A stretch of DNA of 64,000 nt from Bacteroidota bacterium (GTDB lineage Bacteria > Bacteroidota > Bacteroidia > Chitinophagales > Chitinophagaceae): positions 210,230 to 274,229 of the forward strand of contig JACPEA010000010.1 of assembly GCA_016183765.1 (NCBI GenBank), written 5' to 3'. Each line of letters begins with the position of its first letter. The stretch's first letter is position 1. Positions 24,797 through 33,767 of this stretch are shown piece after piece. Below the pieces are notes generated by a model that searched no databases, was not told the origin of the DNA, and saw only the letters and a list, made by a program, of their open reading frames with translations. Position numbers and translations under genes: made by a program.

Positions 24797-25663
24797 TTAT
24801 TTGCCTGCCGACAGGAACAATAACCTTGTGTAGGATAAAAGAAGCCTGAAAGAAGTGTATTTAAAAACAGGACGTAACCTACTCATTTTTTTCAAAAACC
24901 CGTCTTTTCTCATAAGGATTTTTATGAAAAATACCCCACTGATATTGCGTTTTACGGTATGTGCCGTCATCAGGCTGCGGTATAGAAAGTAAATTGATTT
25001 CCGGCCTTCATATACGTTGATAAGTTTTGAACTGATGCGATCCTCATTATGGCTGTAATACCTGACCAAAGGTTCATTTAAAATCCCTATCTTACCAATC
25101 AGGAACAGTTTTAACCACAAATCCCAATCCTGGCATGAAGGCAGCAAAGGATTGAAACCTTCAATTTGTTTTAAAGCCGATGTCCTAGCCAAACACATTG
25201 ACGCACCGCCGAGAAAATTATAGCACAACAATTCCTGATTATCAATCGCAAGAGGGATATGTTTTGTTTTCGTACCCAGTTTACCTTTGTCATGAACAAT
25301 CAGAAAGTCGCTGGTAACAGCAACATATTCCTTATTCAGATTCAGGAAATCTATTTGTTTTTTTATTTTTTCGGGCACCCATTCATCGTCATCATCGATA
25401 AATGCGATAAACTCAGCTTGCGCAAGATCAATACCCAGGTTCCTTGCCTGAGCTGCTCCAATGCTATGTGTGTTAAAAATAACCTTTACACAGGAATCAG
25501 TCTGTTGCAATGCGGACAGATAATCCTTCGTACCATCAGTGGAGGCTTCGTCAATAATAATTATTTCAATGTTCTCCCAGGTTTGCTTTTTAACAGACTC
25601 GATCGCTCTTTTCAGCACAGCCAGTCGGTTCTTGGTAGGAACAATAACGGTTACAAGTTCCAT
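24797..25663 (-). CDS. Family 2 glycosyltransferase
   Basis: 288 residues, GT-A fold. V-I-V-P-T-K-N-R-L, I-I-D-E-A-S-T-D-G-T, A-R-N-L-G-I and the metal motif F-I-D-D-D-D-E-W (about 93-100) are clear, followed by C-Q-D-W-D-L-W-L-K near 180. A basic tail with a hydrophobic end may sit on the membrane. The stop codon of AsnB is 2 bp upstream of the start. The sugar transferred is unknown. Confidence 0.86.
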   Translation of the reverse strand: MELVTVIVPTKNRLAVLKRAIESVKKQTWENIEIIIIDEASTDGTKDYLSALQQTDSCVKVIFNTHSIGAAQARNLGIDLAQAEFIAFIDDDDEWVPEKIKKQIDFLNLNKEYVAVTSDFLIVHDKGKLGTKTKHIPLAIDNQELLCYNFLGGASMCLARTSALKQIEGFNPLLPSCQDWDLWLKLFLIGKIGILNEPLVRYYSHNEDRISSKLINVYEGRKSIYFLYRSLMTAHTVKRNISGVFFIKILMRKDGFLKKMSRLRPVFKYTSFRLLLSYTRLLFLSAGK

Positions 25664-25665
25664 AG

Positions 25666-27516
25666 CTACTTAATATGAGAATAATACCATGTGGAGAAAC
25701 AAAATAAAATGAACATCTCTGATACAAGCATACTATCCGACATTGATTTTTCAGAAAAATAAACATCCGTGTTGATACGCTTCAACATATCGATGTCCCG
25801 TATGGCCATTATACGTTCCCTGAATGTATCGTGGTTCTGTGCAATCCAATGACGCACAGGTCCTGAAAACCCCTGCTTTTTGCCATTAAGGGTGCGATCA
25901 TCCACTCTTCCTTTCGCCATGAGCCGCATTAATAGCCGTGTCTGGTCCAACGAAACGTGCATGTCCGGAATATATTGATAACTCTCTTTTATCAGATTTG
26001 TATCCAGCAGTGGCACACGTCCTTCGATGGTATTAGCCATCGTCAGTTGATCAAGTGTGTACAATAAAAGGTCCGGCAAGTATACTCTGAGATCAAAATT
26101 GATATGGCGGTAAAACAAAGGTTGGTCCGGATCGATCTTAGGAAACCTGCCAATAATATCACCTGTTATATAGCGGTAAAAATCAGTGTTTTTGGAGAAA
26201 TAAGAATTTGCCAACATCGGTGACCCACCTGAAAGTAGCATCATGTCAATTCCGGGATCCTGTAAACGCGCTTTAAAAGGTGCATTATTCCGGATCACTC
26301 CACTCAATAGCCTACGGGCAGCGAACGGTGTCTTCAACCAAAGATTCCTTGCTCGGTTATAACCAATATAACGTGAATAACCGCCCAATACCTCGTCGCC
26401 ACCAGTACCGCTTAACAGCACCTTTACGGAATCGGCGGCGGCCATTTCTGATAAACAATAGGTAGGAACAATTGCACTGTCTGCAACAGGTTCGCTCATT
26501 CCGCCAAGCGCCTTATCGAGGTATCCAATAATTTCATCCGACCTGATAATCCGTTCGGTATGCCTTGTATGATATCTTTGCGCAAGAGAGGCTGCCACGG
26601 GCAGCTCACTTTGCTGCAGTCCATCATCATAGCCCGCGCTGTACGTATGCATTCCTTCATAATGTTTTGCAGCACTGGCTACTATCATACTGCTGTCGAA
26701 TCCTCCGGAAAGAAAAGCACCAACTTTAACATCTCCCACAAGCTGTGACTCTACGCTCTGATCCAGTACATGCAACAGATTTTCTGAAGCTTCTTCCGGC
26801 CTTGTACGTTTTCTGCTGCTGTTTGCCGGTGGTGTCCAATAAGACCTCATAGTTATGTGACCAGAGGTATCGATGATCATATAATGAGCAGGCTGCAGTT
26901 TTTGTACGCCTTCATAAATGGACATATTATTAGGAACATAGTTTGCAAAGAAGTATGCAATCAGTGATTCCCTGTTCATACTTATTCCATTACCCCATGA
27001 GAGCGCCTGTGACTCTGATGCAAAACTTATCTGTTCCACATCTGCTTTGTAATAGAAGGGTTTAATACCCAGCGGGTCCCTTGCGCAAAACAATTTTTTC
27101 TCAATGTTGTCCCAAATTGCAAACGCAAACATTCCATTAAACTTACTCAGGCATTCCTCTTTCCATTGCGCATAGGCTGCGAGTATAACTTCCGTATCGC
27201 TGTTTGTGCGAAACTCATGACCCAGGGATATCAAGGTTTTTCTGACCTGCAGGTAGTTAAACAACTCACCATTATAAGTGATCCAATATCTTTCCTTATA
27301 GGCCATCGGTTGTGAGGAAGTGGAAGAAAGATCTATGATGGAAAGCCGCCTGTGTCCCAACGCAATGCCCTGGTAGCTGCATCTATCATCTAACTCACTA
27401 AGCCAGATACCTGCTGCATCTTTCCCCCTATGCACCTGCCTGTTACAGCAATGGGAGATTTCATTGGAAGAAACCTTTCTGTTATCAAACTTTATTATAC
27501 CGGCAATACCACACAT
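25666..27516 (-). CDS. asnB: Glutamine-hydrolysing asparagine synthase-like amidotransferase
   Basis: 616 residues. The Cys nucleophile directly follows the start Met (M-C-G-I-A-G-I), the class II glutaminase domain covers about 2-200, and the synthetase domain carries the ATP site L-S-G-G-F-D-S-S (about 270) and L-S-G-T-G-G-D-E near 370. In sugar loci such proteins often amidate uronic-acid carboxyl groups rather than make asparagine. A UDP-glucose dehydrogenase in the same window (58833) could supply uronic acid. It lies 2 bp from the heparinase-like gene. Which acceptor it uses is inference. Confidence 0.85.
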   Translation of the reverse strand: MCGIAGIIKFDNRKVSSNEISHCCNRQVHRGKDAAGIWLSELDDRCSYQGIALGHRRLSIIDLSSTSSQPMAYKERYWITYNGELFNYLQVRKTLISLGHEFRTNSDTEVILAAYAQWKEECLSKFNGMFAFAIWDNIEKKLFCARDPLGIKPFYYKADVEQISFASESQALSWGNGISMNRESLIAYFFANYVPNNMSIYEGVQKLQPAHYMIIDTSGHITMRSYWTPPANSSRKRTRPEEASENLLHVLDQSVESQLVGDVKVGAFLSGGFDSSMIVASAAKHYEGMHTYSAGYDDGLQQSELPVAASLAQRYHTRHTERIIRSDEIIGYLDKALGGMSEPVADSAIVPTYCLSEMAAADSVKVLLSGTGGDEVLGGYSRYIGYNRARNLWLKTPFAARRLLSGVIRNNAPFKARLQDPGIDMMLLSGGSPMLANSYFSKNTDFYRYITGDIIGRFPKIDPDQPLFYRHINFDLRVYLPDLLLYTLDQLTMANTIEGRVPLLDTNLIKESYQYIPDMHVSLDQTRLLMRLMAKGRVDDRTLNGKKQGFSGPVRHWIAQNHDTFRERIMAIRDIDMLKRINTDVYFSEKSMSDSMLVSEMFILFCFSTWYYSHIK

Positions 27517-27518
27517 AA

Positions 27519-29249
27519 TTAGAAGCTAAAAGTTGTTTTGATAGTAATAGGTAAGATCACATGATTTGAATACTGAACACATACAGCCGGAATTGCTGTA
27601 CCGTATTGCTGTGAGTCGGAATACCCGCTTAGTCTCACTGACCCGCTTTCATCCTGGAGGGATGAGATGCAGACTATTCTCTTATCTGCGACCTGTATGA
27701 CCAATTTTCCATTTTCTGTTTCCACCTTCGCTGAAGGGTGAAAATGCCAGCGTAGCTCAATATCATGGTGCGAAGATCCTGAAATAGTGTCCTCAACTAC
27801 CATTGTGTTGTCTCCAAGGGTTATTATACGTGTATGGTCAGTTATATTCGGTATCCTGTCAAAGCCAGTATGCTTCAATACCATTGTATTTTCTCCGATC
27901 TGTGAAACTTTGATATCCGCAGATGAGTAATAGCCCGGATTCCACCCACCATTTACATTCAAAGGTTCAGCTACAGGTGAGAAACCATCAACCAGCAGGC
28001 AGTTGTGTCCCTGCCCTACAATCTGTTGTTGTGATACAGGATCTTTGGTATACCTGAACCGGCCGGCATCAGACAAAATGATACGGTCTTCTATTGCCCA
28101 GATAAAACTACCAAGATCGTTGTGGCCATGCGTCGGATATTTCAAAGGATACTCGGGGTAGGGAATATTGCCGGTAATAGACTGGCTGTTAGTACAGACA
28201 AAAAACCAGCCGTCCGATATATCAACTCCATGATTCAACACAGTATCAATGCGATAGTTATGCAAGAATCGCAACCTATTTAGAGAAACTGCTGGGCATA
28301 CATCCGGAGAAATATCTCCGATGTTGGAACGCAGGCCCAATGTCCCTGCCACAATTTTTTCCGTAGCCTTGCTTACATTAATAGCTATCGCCTCTAGTTG
28401 ATGCAGGTACTCATAAATTATTGCCGATCTTTCTATACAGGCTTTTGCGAACCATATTGTATCCATTAACCAATTCGCTATCACCACCTGGTAATGCGTT
28501 GAACGCTCTCGAAGAAAGCCATTAGTGGATATCATTTGTTTTGCCATTTCTGCAAACAACCTGATCCCTTTCTCAACAGAATCAATATGACCGAGAATTG
28601 ACCCGGCTATCACAATTGCACGGGCATTATTCAGGATATGATTATTGGTTCTCTGGCCAGGATAATACTCAAGATGCGCATCGATCCAATATAAACTATT
28701 GCGGAAAAAAGAAACAAATTTAGCCTGGTCTGCATTTTCCATGAGTTCAGGTCTTGCCGCCAGTAAAACGGCCAGGTTGGCTACGCGTTCAGAACTGGAA
28801 TATGGCTCCCATTCTGGTTTCTGATGGTCCTTGTATATATCTATCCATTCACTGATCTCGTTCAACGCGGATATAGCAACTTGTTTATCCGACCATATTG
28901 CAACAATACATTGAGACCATCTATGTCTGAAATAATATTCTTCAATATCACCAGCTCCATCTGTTCTTTCAGTACAAATCGCAGCCAGATGAGTATAGTC
29001 ATTTTGAGTGAATGGGGGCAGCAATATTCTTTCATCAAATGGCTCAGCTGCATTTGTGAGTCTCTCCAAAAAAACAGGCCTCGTTCTTCCTGCATGGTGA
29101 ATGTCTGCAGTACGCATCCAAGGCACAGATTGAAAAACACGTAAAAAGAACAGATTGCCAAGATCTACCATTATCTTTATCGCAAGAAGTGGCCTTCGTT
29201 TCGCACGGTATATAATATTATCAAATTCTTTACGGTTAAAAAAGCCCAT
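27519..29249 (-). CDS. Heparinase II/III-like protein without signal peptide
   Basis: 576 residues. An N-terminal alpha-helical toroid (about 90-320) with N-N-H-I-L-N-N-A-R-A near 203 and R-E-R-S-T-H-Y-Q near 246 is followed by a beta-sandwich part with the Y-P-T-H-G-H-N-D-L-G-S-F motif near 372 and D-A-G-R-F-R-Y-T. These match the heparinase II/III family of uronate-containing polysaccharide lyases. There is no signal peptide, although the known lyases act on polymer outside the cytoplasm. The gene sits inside the biosynthetic run next to AsnB. It may trim or modify uronate-containing units, or have lost lyase activity. Confidence 0.8.
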   Translation of the reverse strand: MGFFNRKEFDNIIYRAKRRPLLAIKIMVDLGNLFFLRVFQSVPWMRTADIHHAGRTRPVFLERLTNAAEPFDERILLPPFTQNDYTHLAAICTERTDGAGDIEEYYFRHRWSQCIVAIWSDKQVAISALNEISEWIDIYKDHQKPEWEPYSSSERVANLAVLLAARPELMENADQAKFVSFFRNSLYWIDAHLEYYPGQRTNNHILNNARAIVIAGSILGHIDSVEKGIRLFAEMAKQMISTNGFLRERSTHYQVVIANWLMDTIWFAKACIERSAIIYEYLHQLEAIAINVSKATEKIVAGTLGLRSNIGDISPDVCPAVSLNRLRFLHNYRIDTVLNHGVDISDGWFFVCTNSQSITGNIPYPEYPLKYPTHGHNDLGSFIWAIEDRIILSDAGRFRYTKDPVSQQQIVGQGHNCLLVDGFSPVAEPLNVNGGWNPGYYSSADIKVSQIGENTMVLKHTGFDRIPNITDHTRIITLGDNTMVVEDTISGSSHHDIELRWHFHPSAKVETENGKLVIQVADKRIVCISSLQDESGSVRLSGYSDSQQYGTAIPAVCVQYSNHVILPITIKTTFSF

Positions 29250-29260
29250 TACAAAACAGG

Positions 29261-30460
29261 TTACATTTTTGAGTCAAGGGATATCCCAGTTTCAATATGA
29301 TTAAACTCGGGGATATGTTTGTTGAGAAGACGTACAATATCATCTTTTAGCAACCCGGGCTCATCAAGCACTTCACGAAACTCGCTGACCACAGCTGAAA
29401 AATCGCTTTGCTGGTACTGGGACGTCTCGGTCGAGATTACACCAAGCATATCAAATCTTGATAAATTCACCTTTTCCTCATCGGTATAGAATTCTTCATA
29501 CAATTTCTCTCCGCTGGAATCTGCTTTAGAATAATAAACAGGATACTGACCGGTGGACAGAACACTTCTCTTACTCCTTGCATCTTCTTCTGATTCACAT
29601 ACATACTGTGTGTAGCTAAGGGCACTTAAGAACTTTTGTAAAATATCTGCAATATTGATCAGGTCATTTTCAGGATGCAATTTTGGGAAGAAAATTTCGG
29701 ATGAGTTTCCGAGCAGGCAGGCCATAAGACAGATCTGTCCTGCTTCCTCTGGTGATACAAAGAATCGCCTGACATCTTCCGGGCAGGATAAAGGTTGTTT
29801 TTTATCCATACGGCGCCTGAAACTCTCCAGCAAACTGCCATTCGAAAATGCCACATTGGCGAAACGGGCAGTTGTTACTTTGAAACAGTTTGAATATGAC
29901 ATTATCAGGTGTTCCATCATCTTCTTACTCGCACCCATAATATTAACAGGGTTTGCAGCCTTATCCGTAGACACACAGAAAAAATGCTCCGGTGGATAAA
30001 TGCGCAGTAGTTCCATCAGGTCAAATGCCTGCAACAGGTTGTTCTCTAATAATGCTTCTATAGAAAATATATCCTTCTCACTACGCACATGTTTATGAGC
30101 TGCAAAATTGGCAACTATCTGGAAGGGGCCATGATGCAGGAATATTTTTTTGAATATTTTATTGGAAAAAGAAATCGGATATGTCAATAATTCAGGAAGG
30201 CTGTACTCAGCGGTGCTGCGTAAGTCTCTGATTACCTCAGCAAGCCCGTTTTCATTGGTATCTATTATAATAATCCTGGCGGGTTCCAAAGGTATCAGTG
30301 CTTTGATGAAATGGAATCCGATTGTTCCTGCACCACCAATAACCAGCACATTCTTCCCTTTTGTCTTTCTTCCCATTTCTGTATAGTTATCAGTCAAGTC
30401 TTTTTTAAAAAGGCTCACCTCCCTTCCTAATACCGTATTTATCAGATCAATCTCATTCAT
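29261..30460 (-). CDS. Soluble CapD-like nucleotide-sugar dehydratase/epimerase
   Basis: 399 residues of the Polysacc_synt_2 SDR family without membrane segments. NAD motif I-G-G-A-G-T-I-G (about 41-48), A-A-H-K-H-V, then S-T-D-K-A-A-N-P-V-N-I-M-G-A-S-K-K (about 161-177) with Met replacing the SDR Tyr. The C-terminal half is unusual: a long D/E/S-rich stretch after 270 in place of the usual compact end. It could dehydrate a UDP- or GDP-HexNAc and so could serve the legionaminic route, but the canonical LegB sequence pattern is not visible. It touches the GT2 gene at 30460. Confidence 0.77.
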   Translation of the reverse strand: MNEIDLINTVLGREVSLFKKDLTDNYTEMGRKTKGKNVLVIGGAGTIGFHFIKALIPLEPARIIIIDTNENGLAEVIRDLRSTAEYSLPELLTYPISFSNKIFKKIFLHHGPFQIVANFAAHKHVRSEKDIFSIEALLENNLLQAFDLMELLRIYPPEHFFCVSTDKAANPVNIMGASKKMMEHLIMSYSNCFKVTTARFANVAFSNGSLLESFRRRMDKKQPLSCPEDVRRFFVSPEEAGQICLMACLLGNSSEIFFPKLHPENDLINIADILQKFLSALSYTQYVCESEEDARSKRSVLSTGQYPVYYSKADSSGEKLYEEFYTDEEKVNLSRFDMLGVISTETSQYQQSDFSAVVSEFREVLDEPGLLKDDIVRLLNKHIPEFNHIETGISLDSKM

Positions 30461-31449
30461 TATTTACTGTTTTTTGACGCTATCAGTACCAAGGATTTGA
30501 CAAAGAGATCAGTTAACCTCGCAACAAATCCTGGTACAAAAAAAATCAATGCTATCGGATCATGTTTTCTTACTACGCTCAAATGATATTCGAAATTTTT
30601 GTACCCTTTCTGCCCTGGACTCAACAGGTAAACCATCCATAGTTTCATAACAGCCGTCCTGAAATAAGCACGTTGCAGACTGGACATTTTTATCTCCTTC
30701 AGTTTAGTCAGTAAAAGCCTGAAAAATTCTTCATACTCAATTCTCCCCTTCAGCGTACTACGGATCGTTTTGTTATGCTGGCGAAAATAATTGAGTGGTT
30801 CTGCTATATAATAGCATGAGTATGTTTTGAATATGCGAAAAAAAAGATCCCAATCACAGCATGCTTTGTAATCATGTGAAAAAAAGCCATGTTCCAGCAA
30901 TGCCTGCTTTTTAATAAGTGCTGCACTCAGGTTCGGAATGACACAGGAATGCAATAGAAATCTGTTCATCTCATCACCGCTCAATAAGGTAGAACTCTGG
31001 CATCTTGTCCGGAATGCTTTTTCGCGAACAACAAAATCATCTCCCAGTATTTTATTGTCGCCATCAATCATCAGGCTTTTGCAGAAAGAAATTCCAACTG
31101 ACGGGTCGCTTTGCATTCCTTTTACCAGCTCCTCAATCATACCGGGTTTACAATCATCATCGCAGTTTGCAAAAATGACAAACTCGCCTATGGCTAATTC
31201 CACTCCCTGATTACTAACAGTAACCCATCCACCATTTTTTTCACGGTACACCAGTTTCACTTTAGGGTGTGAACGATAATTTTCAAGTACTTCTCTGCTG
31301 TTGTCAGTTGAACAATCATCAATAACAATGATCTCAATATCCTGATAAGTTTGTGCGATCAAACCATCCATCCGCTGACGCAGAAAGCCGGCATGATTAT
31401 AACTTGCCACTACGATACTCACTAAACCCGTCATAAATTCCTGTTTCAT
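30460..31449 (-). CDS. Family 2 glycosyltransferase
   Basis: 329 residues, GT-A fold. I-V-V-A-S-Y-N-H-A-G-F-L, I-D-D-C-S-T-D-N-S and the metal motif A-N-C-D-D-D-C (about 112-118) are present, with C-C-D-W-D-L-F-F-R near 196. It has a C-terminal hydrophobic segment (I-A-L-I-F-F-V-P-G-F-V) as in several of the locus transferases. It overlaps the epimerase gene by 4 bp. Substrate unknown. Confidence 0.86.
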   Translation of the reverse strand: MKQEFMTGLVSIVVASYNHAGFLRQRMDGLIAQTYQDIEIIVIDDCSTDNSREVLENYRSHPKVKLVYREKNGGWVTVSNQGVELAIGEFVIFANCDDDCKPGMIEELVKGMQSDPSVGISFCKSLMIDGDNKILGDDFVVREKAFRTRCQSSTLLSGDEMNRFLLHSCVIPNLSAALIKKQALLEHGFFSHDYKACCDWDLFFRIFKTYSCYYIAEPLNYFRQHNKTIRSTLKGRIEYEEFFRLLLTKLKEIKMSSLQRAYFRTAVMKLWMVYLLSPGQKGYKNFEYHLSVVRKHDPIALIFFVPGFVARLTDLFVKSLVLIASKNSK

Positions 31450-32576
31450 TTTAGTAATCCGCGTTTTTTTAATTCATCCAAACTGCGTTCATAGTTATCT
31501 TTCTGTATTTCTTCTGAGAGTACCCACTTTACGAATGATTCCATCCCTTCTTCTATTTGTACTTTCGGAGTGTACCCCAGTATCTTTTGTAATTTGGTGA
31601 TATCGGCATAGTTATGCCGGATATCGCCAATACGGAATTGGCCTGTGACCTTCGTATCCACTTTCTTCTTCAGTAACTGCTGCAGTTTACCGGCAATCGT
31701 ACTCACATCTGTAGCAACGCCTGATCCCACGTTAATCGGTTCAAAAATATGCTCGGTTGTTTCAACGCCAAGCAGTGTAGCATTGACTACATCATCAATA
31801 AATACAAAATCGCGGCTTTCTTTTCCATCTTCAAATATATTCAGACCCTTATCGTTCCTTATTCGTGTCGAGAATATAGAAAGAATACCCGTATAGGGAT
31901 TTGACAGCGACTGGCCGGGACCATATACATTTTGATAACGAAATGCGATCGCAGGAATATCCAGCGAGCGACATACGGTCAGAACCATTTGTTCCTGATT
32001 CAACTTGGATACACCGTAAACGGATGTAGGAAGCAGGCGGGAATCTTCATCTGTGGGCTGTACACTTGCGTTTTTTCCACATACCGGGCAGCTGAAATCA
32101 AAATGTTGTTTTTCCAGTTCGGCCAGGTCACGCGATTGGGGATAAAAGTATCCATGCTCACCACAACTGTATTTTCCTTCACCATAAACAGCCCTGGAAG
32201 AAGCAACAATCATCTTCTTTATCGGCAGTTTATCGTTTGCAACAATATCAAGTAATAATGCCGTACCTCCGGAGTTTACCTCAGAATACCTGTGCACTTC
32301 ATACATGGATTGCCCTGTACCTGTTTCGGCGGCAAGATGTACAATCGCGTCAACGGATTGCAGTGCTGCTCGCAAGTCGTTTTCAGAAGTAACTGATCCG
32401 CGTATGAAATCAACCTTTCCTTTTATTTTCTGCAATAAGGGCGACTTTTCAGGATCATCCCCATGTATCTGCTTCGAAAGATTATCCAGTACGCGAACCG
32501 TATGCCCTCTTTCTATCAAAGCCAGCGATAAATGTGATCCGATAAACCCGGCTCCACCGGTAATTAAAATCTTCAT
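31446..32576 (-). CDS. NAD-dependent sugar epimerase with a Cys-rich insertion, rhamnose-4-epimerase-like
   Basis: 376 residues, extended SDR. NAD motif T-G-G-A-G-F-I-G (6-13), catalytic S126-S127 and Y187-G-V-S-K191. Between 138 and 166 lies an insertion with one Cys-x2-His-like group (C138) and C163-P-V-C166, as I recall for dTDP-L-rhamnose 4-epimerases and their relatives, where it may bind metal. The family converts dTDP-L-rhamnose to dTDP-6-deoxy-L-talose. The rmlB start at 63737 suggests dTDP-rhamnose is made nearby. It overlaps the GT2 gene by 4 bp. A UDP-hexose epimerase role remains possible. Confidence 0.75.
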   Translation of the reverse strand: MKILITGGAGFIGSHLSLALIERGHTVRVLDNLSKQIHGDDPEKSPLLQKIKGKVDFIRGSVTSENDLRAALQSVDAIVHLAAETGTGQSMYEVHRYSEVNSGGTALLLDIVANDKLPIKKMIVASSRAVYGEGKYSCGEHGYFYPQSRDLAELEKQHFDFSCPVCGKNASVQPTDEDSRLLPTSVYGVSKLNQEQMVLTVCRSLDIPAIAFRYQNVYGPGQSLSNPYTGILSIFSTRIRNDKGLNIFEDGKESRDFVFIDDVVNATLLGVETTEHIFEPINVGSGVATDVSTIAGKLQQLLKKKVDTKVTGQFRIGDIRHNYADITKLQKILGYTPKVQIEEGMESFVKWVLSEEIQKDNYERSLDELKKRGLLK

Positions 32577-32589
32577 ATAATTTTCACTA

Positions 32590-33171
32590 TTAATTAAATA
32601 CTCTTTCCCAGGTTTCCGTCACAGCATTATATCGCTTGAGCACTTTTGCCGGTACACCTCCGGCAATGCAGTAATCAGGAATTGGTGTTGTAACCACTGC
32701 ATTGGCAGCCACAATGCTGTTTTTGCCTACTGATGCCATGACGCATACATTTTCACCGATCCAGCAGCCTTTACCCAACACCACTTCACCCGTAAAACTC
32801 ACTGGCTGATGCATAATAGGTTTCCGGATATCGCTAAACCCATGTTGGTTGTCTGAAATATACACCCTGTTTGCCAGCAACACATAGTCTTCCAATACTA
32901 CTTTTCTTACGCAGGTAATATGAGCAAAATCACCGATTGCACAACCGCTTCCGATTACCAGTTCCGGATCATATTCATCATTCTTCATAGCCAGCAACCA
33001 GCCATGTCTCTGCACTACAACGCCTCTTGAAATCGTAATGAATTCCTTTCCCTCGATGCGAACCGATGGACGGATAATCGTTTTAAAGTCAAGATGTTTA
33101 AACTTTCTTGAGTTGAAAAAATAATAGATAATGGATATTATACGATAAACGTAATTTGTCACTTCTGGCAA
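32590..33171 (-). CDS. Hexapeptide-repeat O-acetyltransferase
   Basis: 193 residues. Left-handed beta-helix repeats cover about 60-180, with A-N-R-V-Y-I-S-D-N-Q-H-G-F near 93 (catalytic His region) and I-P-D-Y-C-I-A-G-G-V-P-A-K-V at the end, as in WcaF/maltose acetyltransferase relatives. It would acetylate a sugar hydroxyl with acetyl-CoA. It sits after a 263-bp gap that separates it from the AT-rich carbamoyltransferase group, and 13 bp before the epimerase gene, so it may open a new transcription unit. Confidence 0.8.
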   Translation of the reverse strand: MPEVTNYVYRIISIIYYFFNSRKFKHLDFKTIIRPSVRIEGKEFITISRGVVVQRHGWLLAMKNDEYDPELVIGSGCAIGDFAHITCVRKVVLEDYVLLANRVYISDNQHGFSDIRKPIMHQPVSFTGEVVLGKGCWIGENVCVMASVGKNSIVAANAVVTTPIPDYCIAGGVPAKVLKRYNAVTETWERVFN

Positions 33172-33434
33172 TTTAGAAAATATAGAAGTTCATAATACGA
33201 TGTTTTACTTACGCAATACATCGTAATTAATTTGCGAACATCTTATAAATAGAATATCAGGTAAAATTCTTTTATTCATCTTCACGATTCTACCATTTAT
33301 TGTGGCTGTGTTGCGAAAGAGCAAACATATTTTAAATCTCGACAATTTTAACGGATCTAATATGTATAGTAATAACCCCATTTTTAACCAACGATTTACA
33401 AAGGAAGATCATTCGCAACATCTACTTACGCAGA
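33172..33434. other. Intergenic gap with a hairpin and a possible promoter box
   Basis: A 30-base hairpin at 33197-33226 has 8-bp arms tacgatgt and acatcgta. On the minus strand TATGTTTG (33329-33322) fits the Bacteroidota -7 box, but a good -33 box is missing. The word ttgcgtaagt (or ctgcgtaagt) occurs on both sides. The short + strand ORF here overlaps these elements and has no support. Confidence 0.35.
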
Positions 33435-33767
33435 TCAAAACATTACATATACACTGTCAGATACAAAACCATCAATCTGAATAAATCGTGCCACATTTTG
33501 ATGTAACACGATTAGATCACTAATCATTGAATCAGTGAATACTAAATGTGAGCCCGGAGATAATTTTTCTCTTATAGCCGAGAAGTTATTCCAATCAATT
33601 TCAAAATCGGAAGCATTCATCCTGCTATTCTTTCGTTTTAGAAAGTAAGTATCAGCAGTCAACTCATCCGGTTCAGTTGTTTCTTTTAAAGCACAATAAC
33701 TTTCAATATGCTTTGAAAAAAAAATATCCGTAAGTTCCTGTGCCTGTTTAATCGAGTGCGTATTCAT
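33435..33767 (-). CDS. Small protein of unknown function
   Basis: 110 residues; not recognised. Its first 20 bases overlap the end of the carbamoyltransferase gene, which suggests translational coupling and a real gene. It is acidic and helical at the start, with a conserved-looking H-L-V-F-T-D-S-M-I-S-D-L stretch near 75-86 and an abrupt end in Y-V-M-F. No signal peptide or membrane segment is seen. It could be the shortened N-terminal part of a longer protein, because a 263-bp region without a gene follows its stop. Confidence 0.5.
   Translation of the reverse strand: MNTHSIKQAQELTDIFFSKHIESYCALKETTEPDELTADTYFLKRKNSRMNASDFEIDWNNFSAIREKLSPGSHLVFTDSMISDLIVLHQNVARFIQIDGFVSDSVYVMF

Noticed and set aside
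33302..33484. 60-residue + strand ORF in a gap
   Set aside because: It is short, AT-rich and Asn/His-rich with no homologous look, and overlaps the end of the minus-strand orphan gene.
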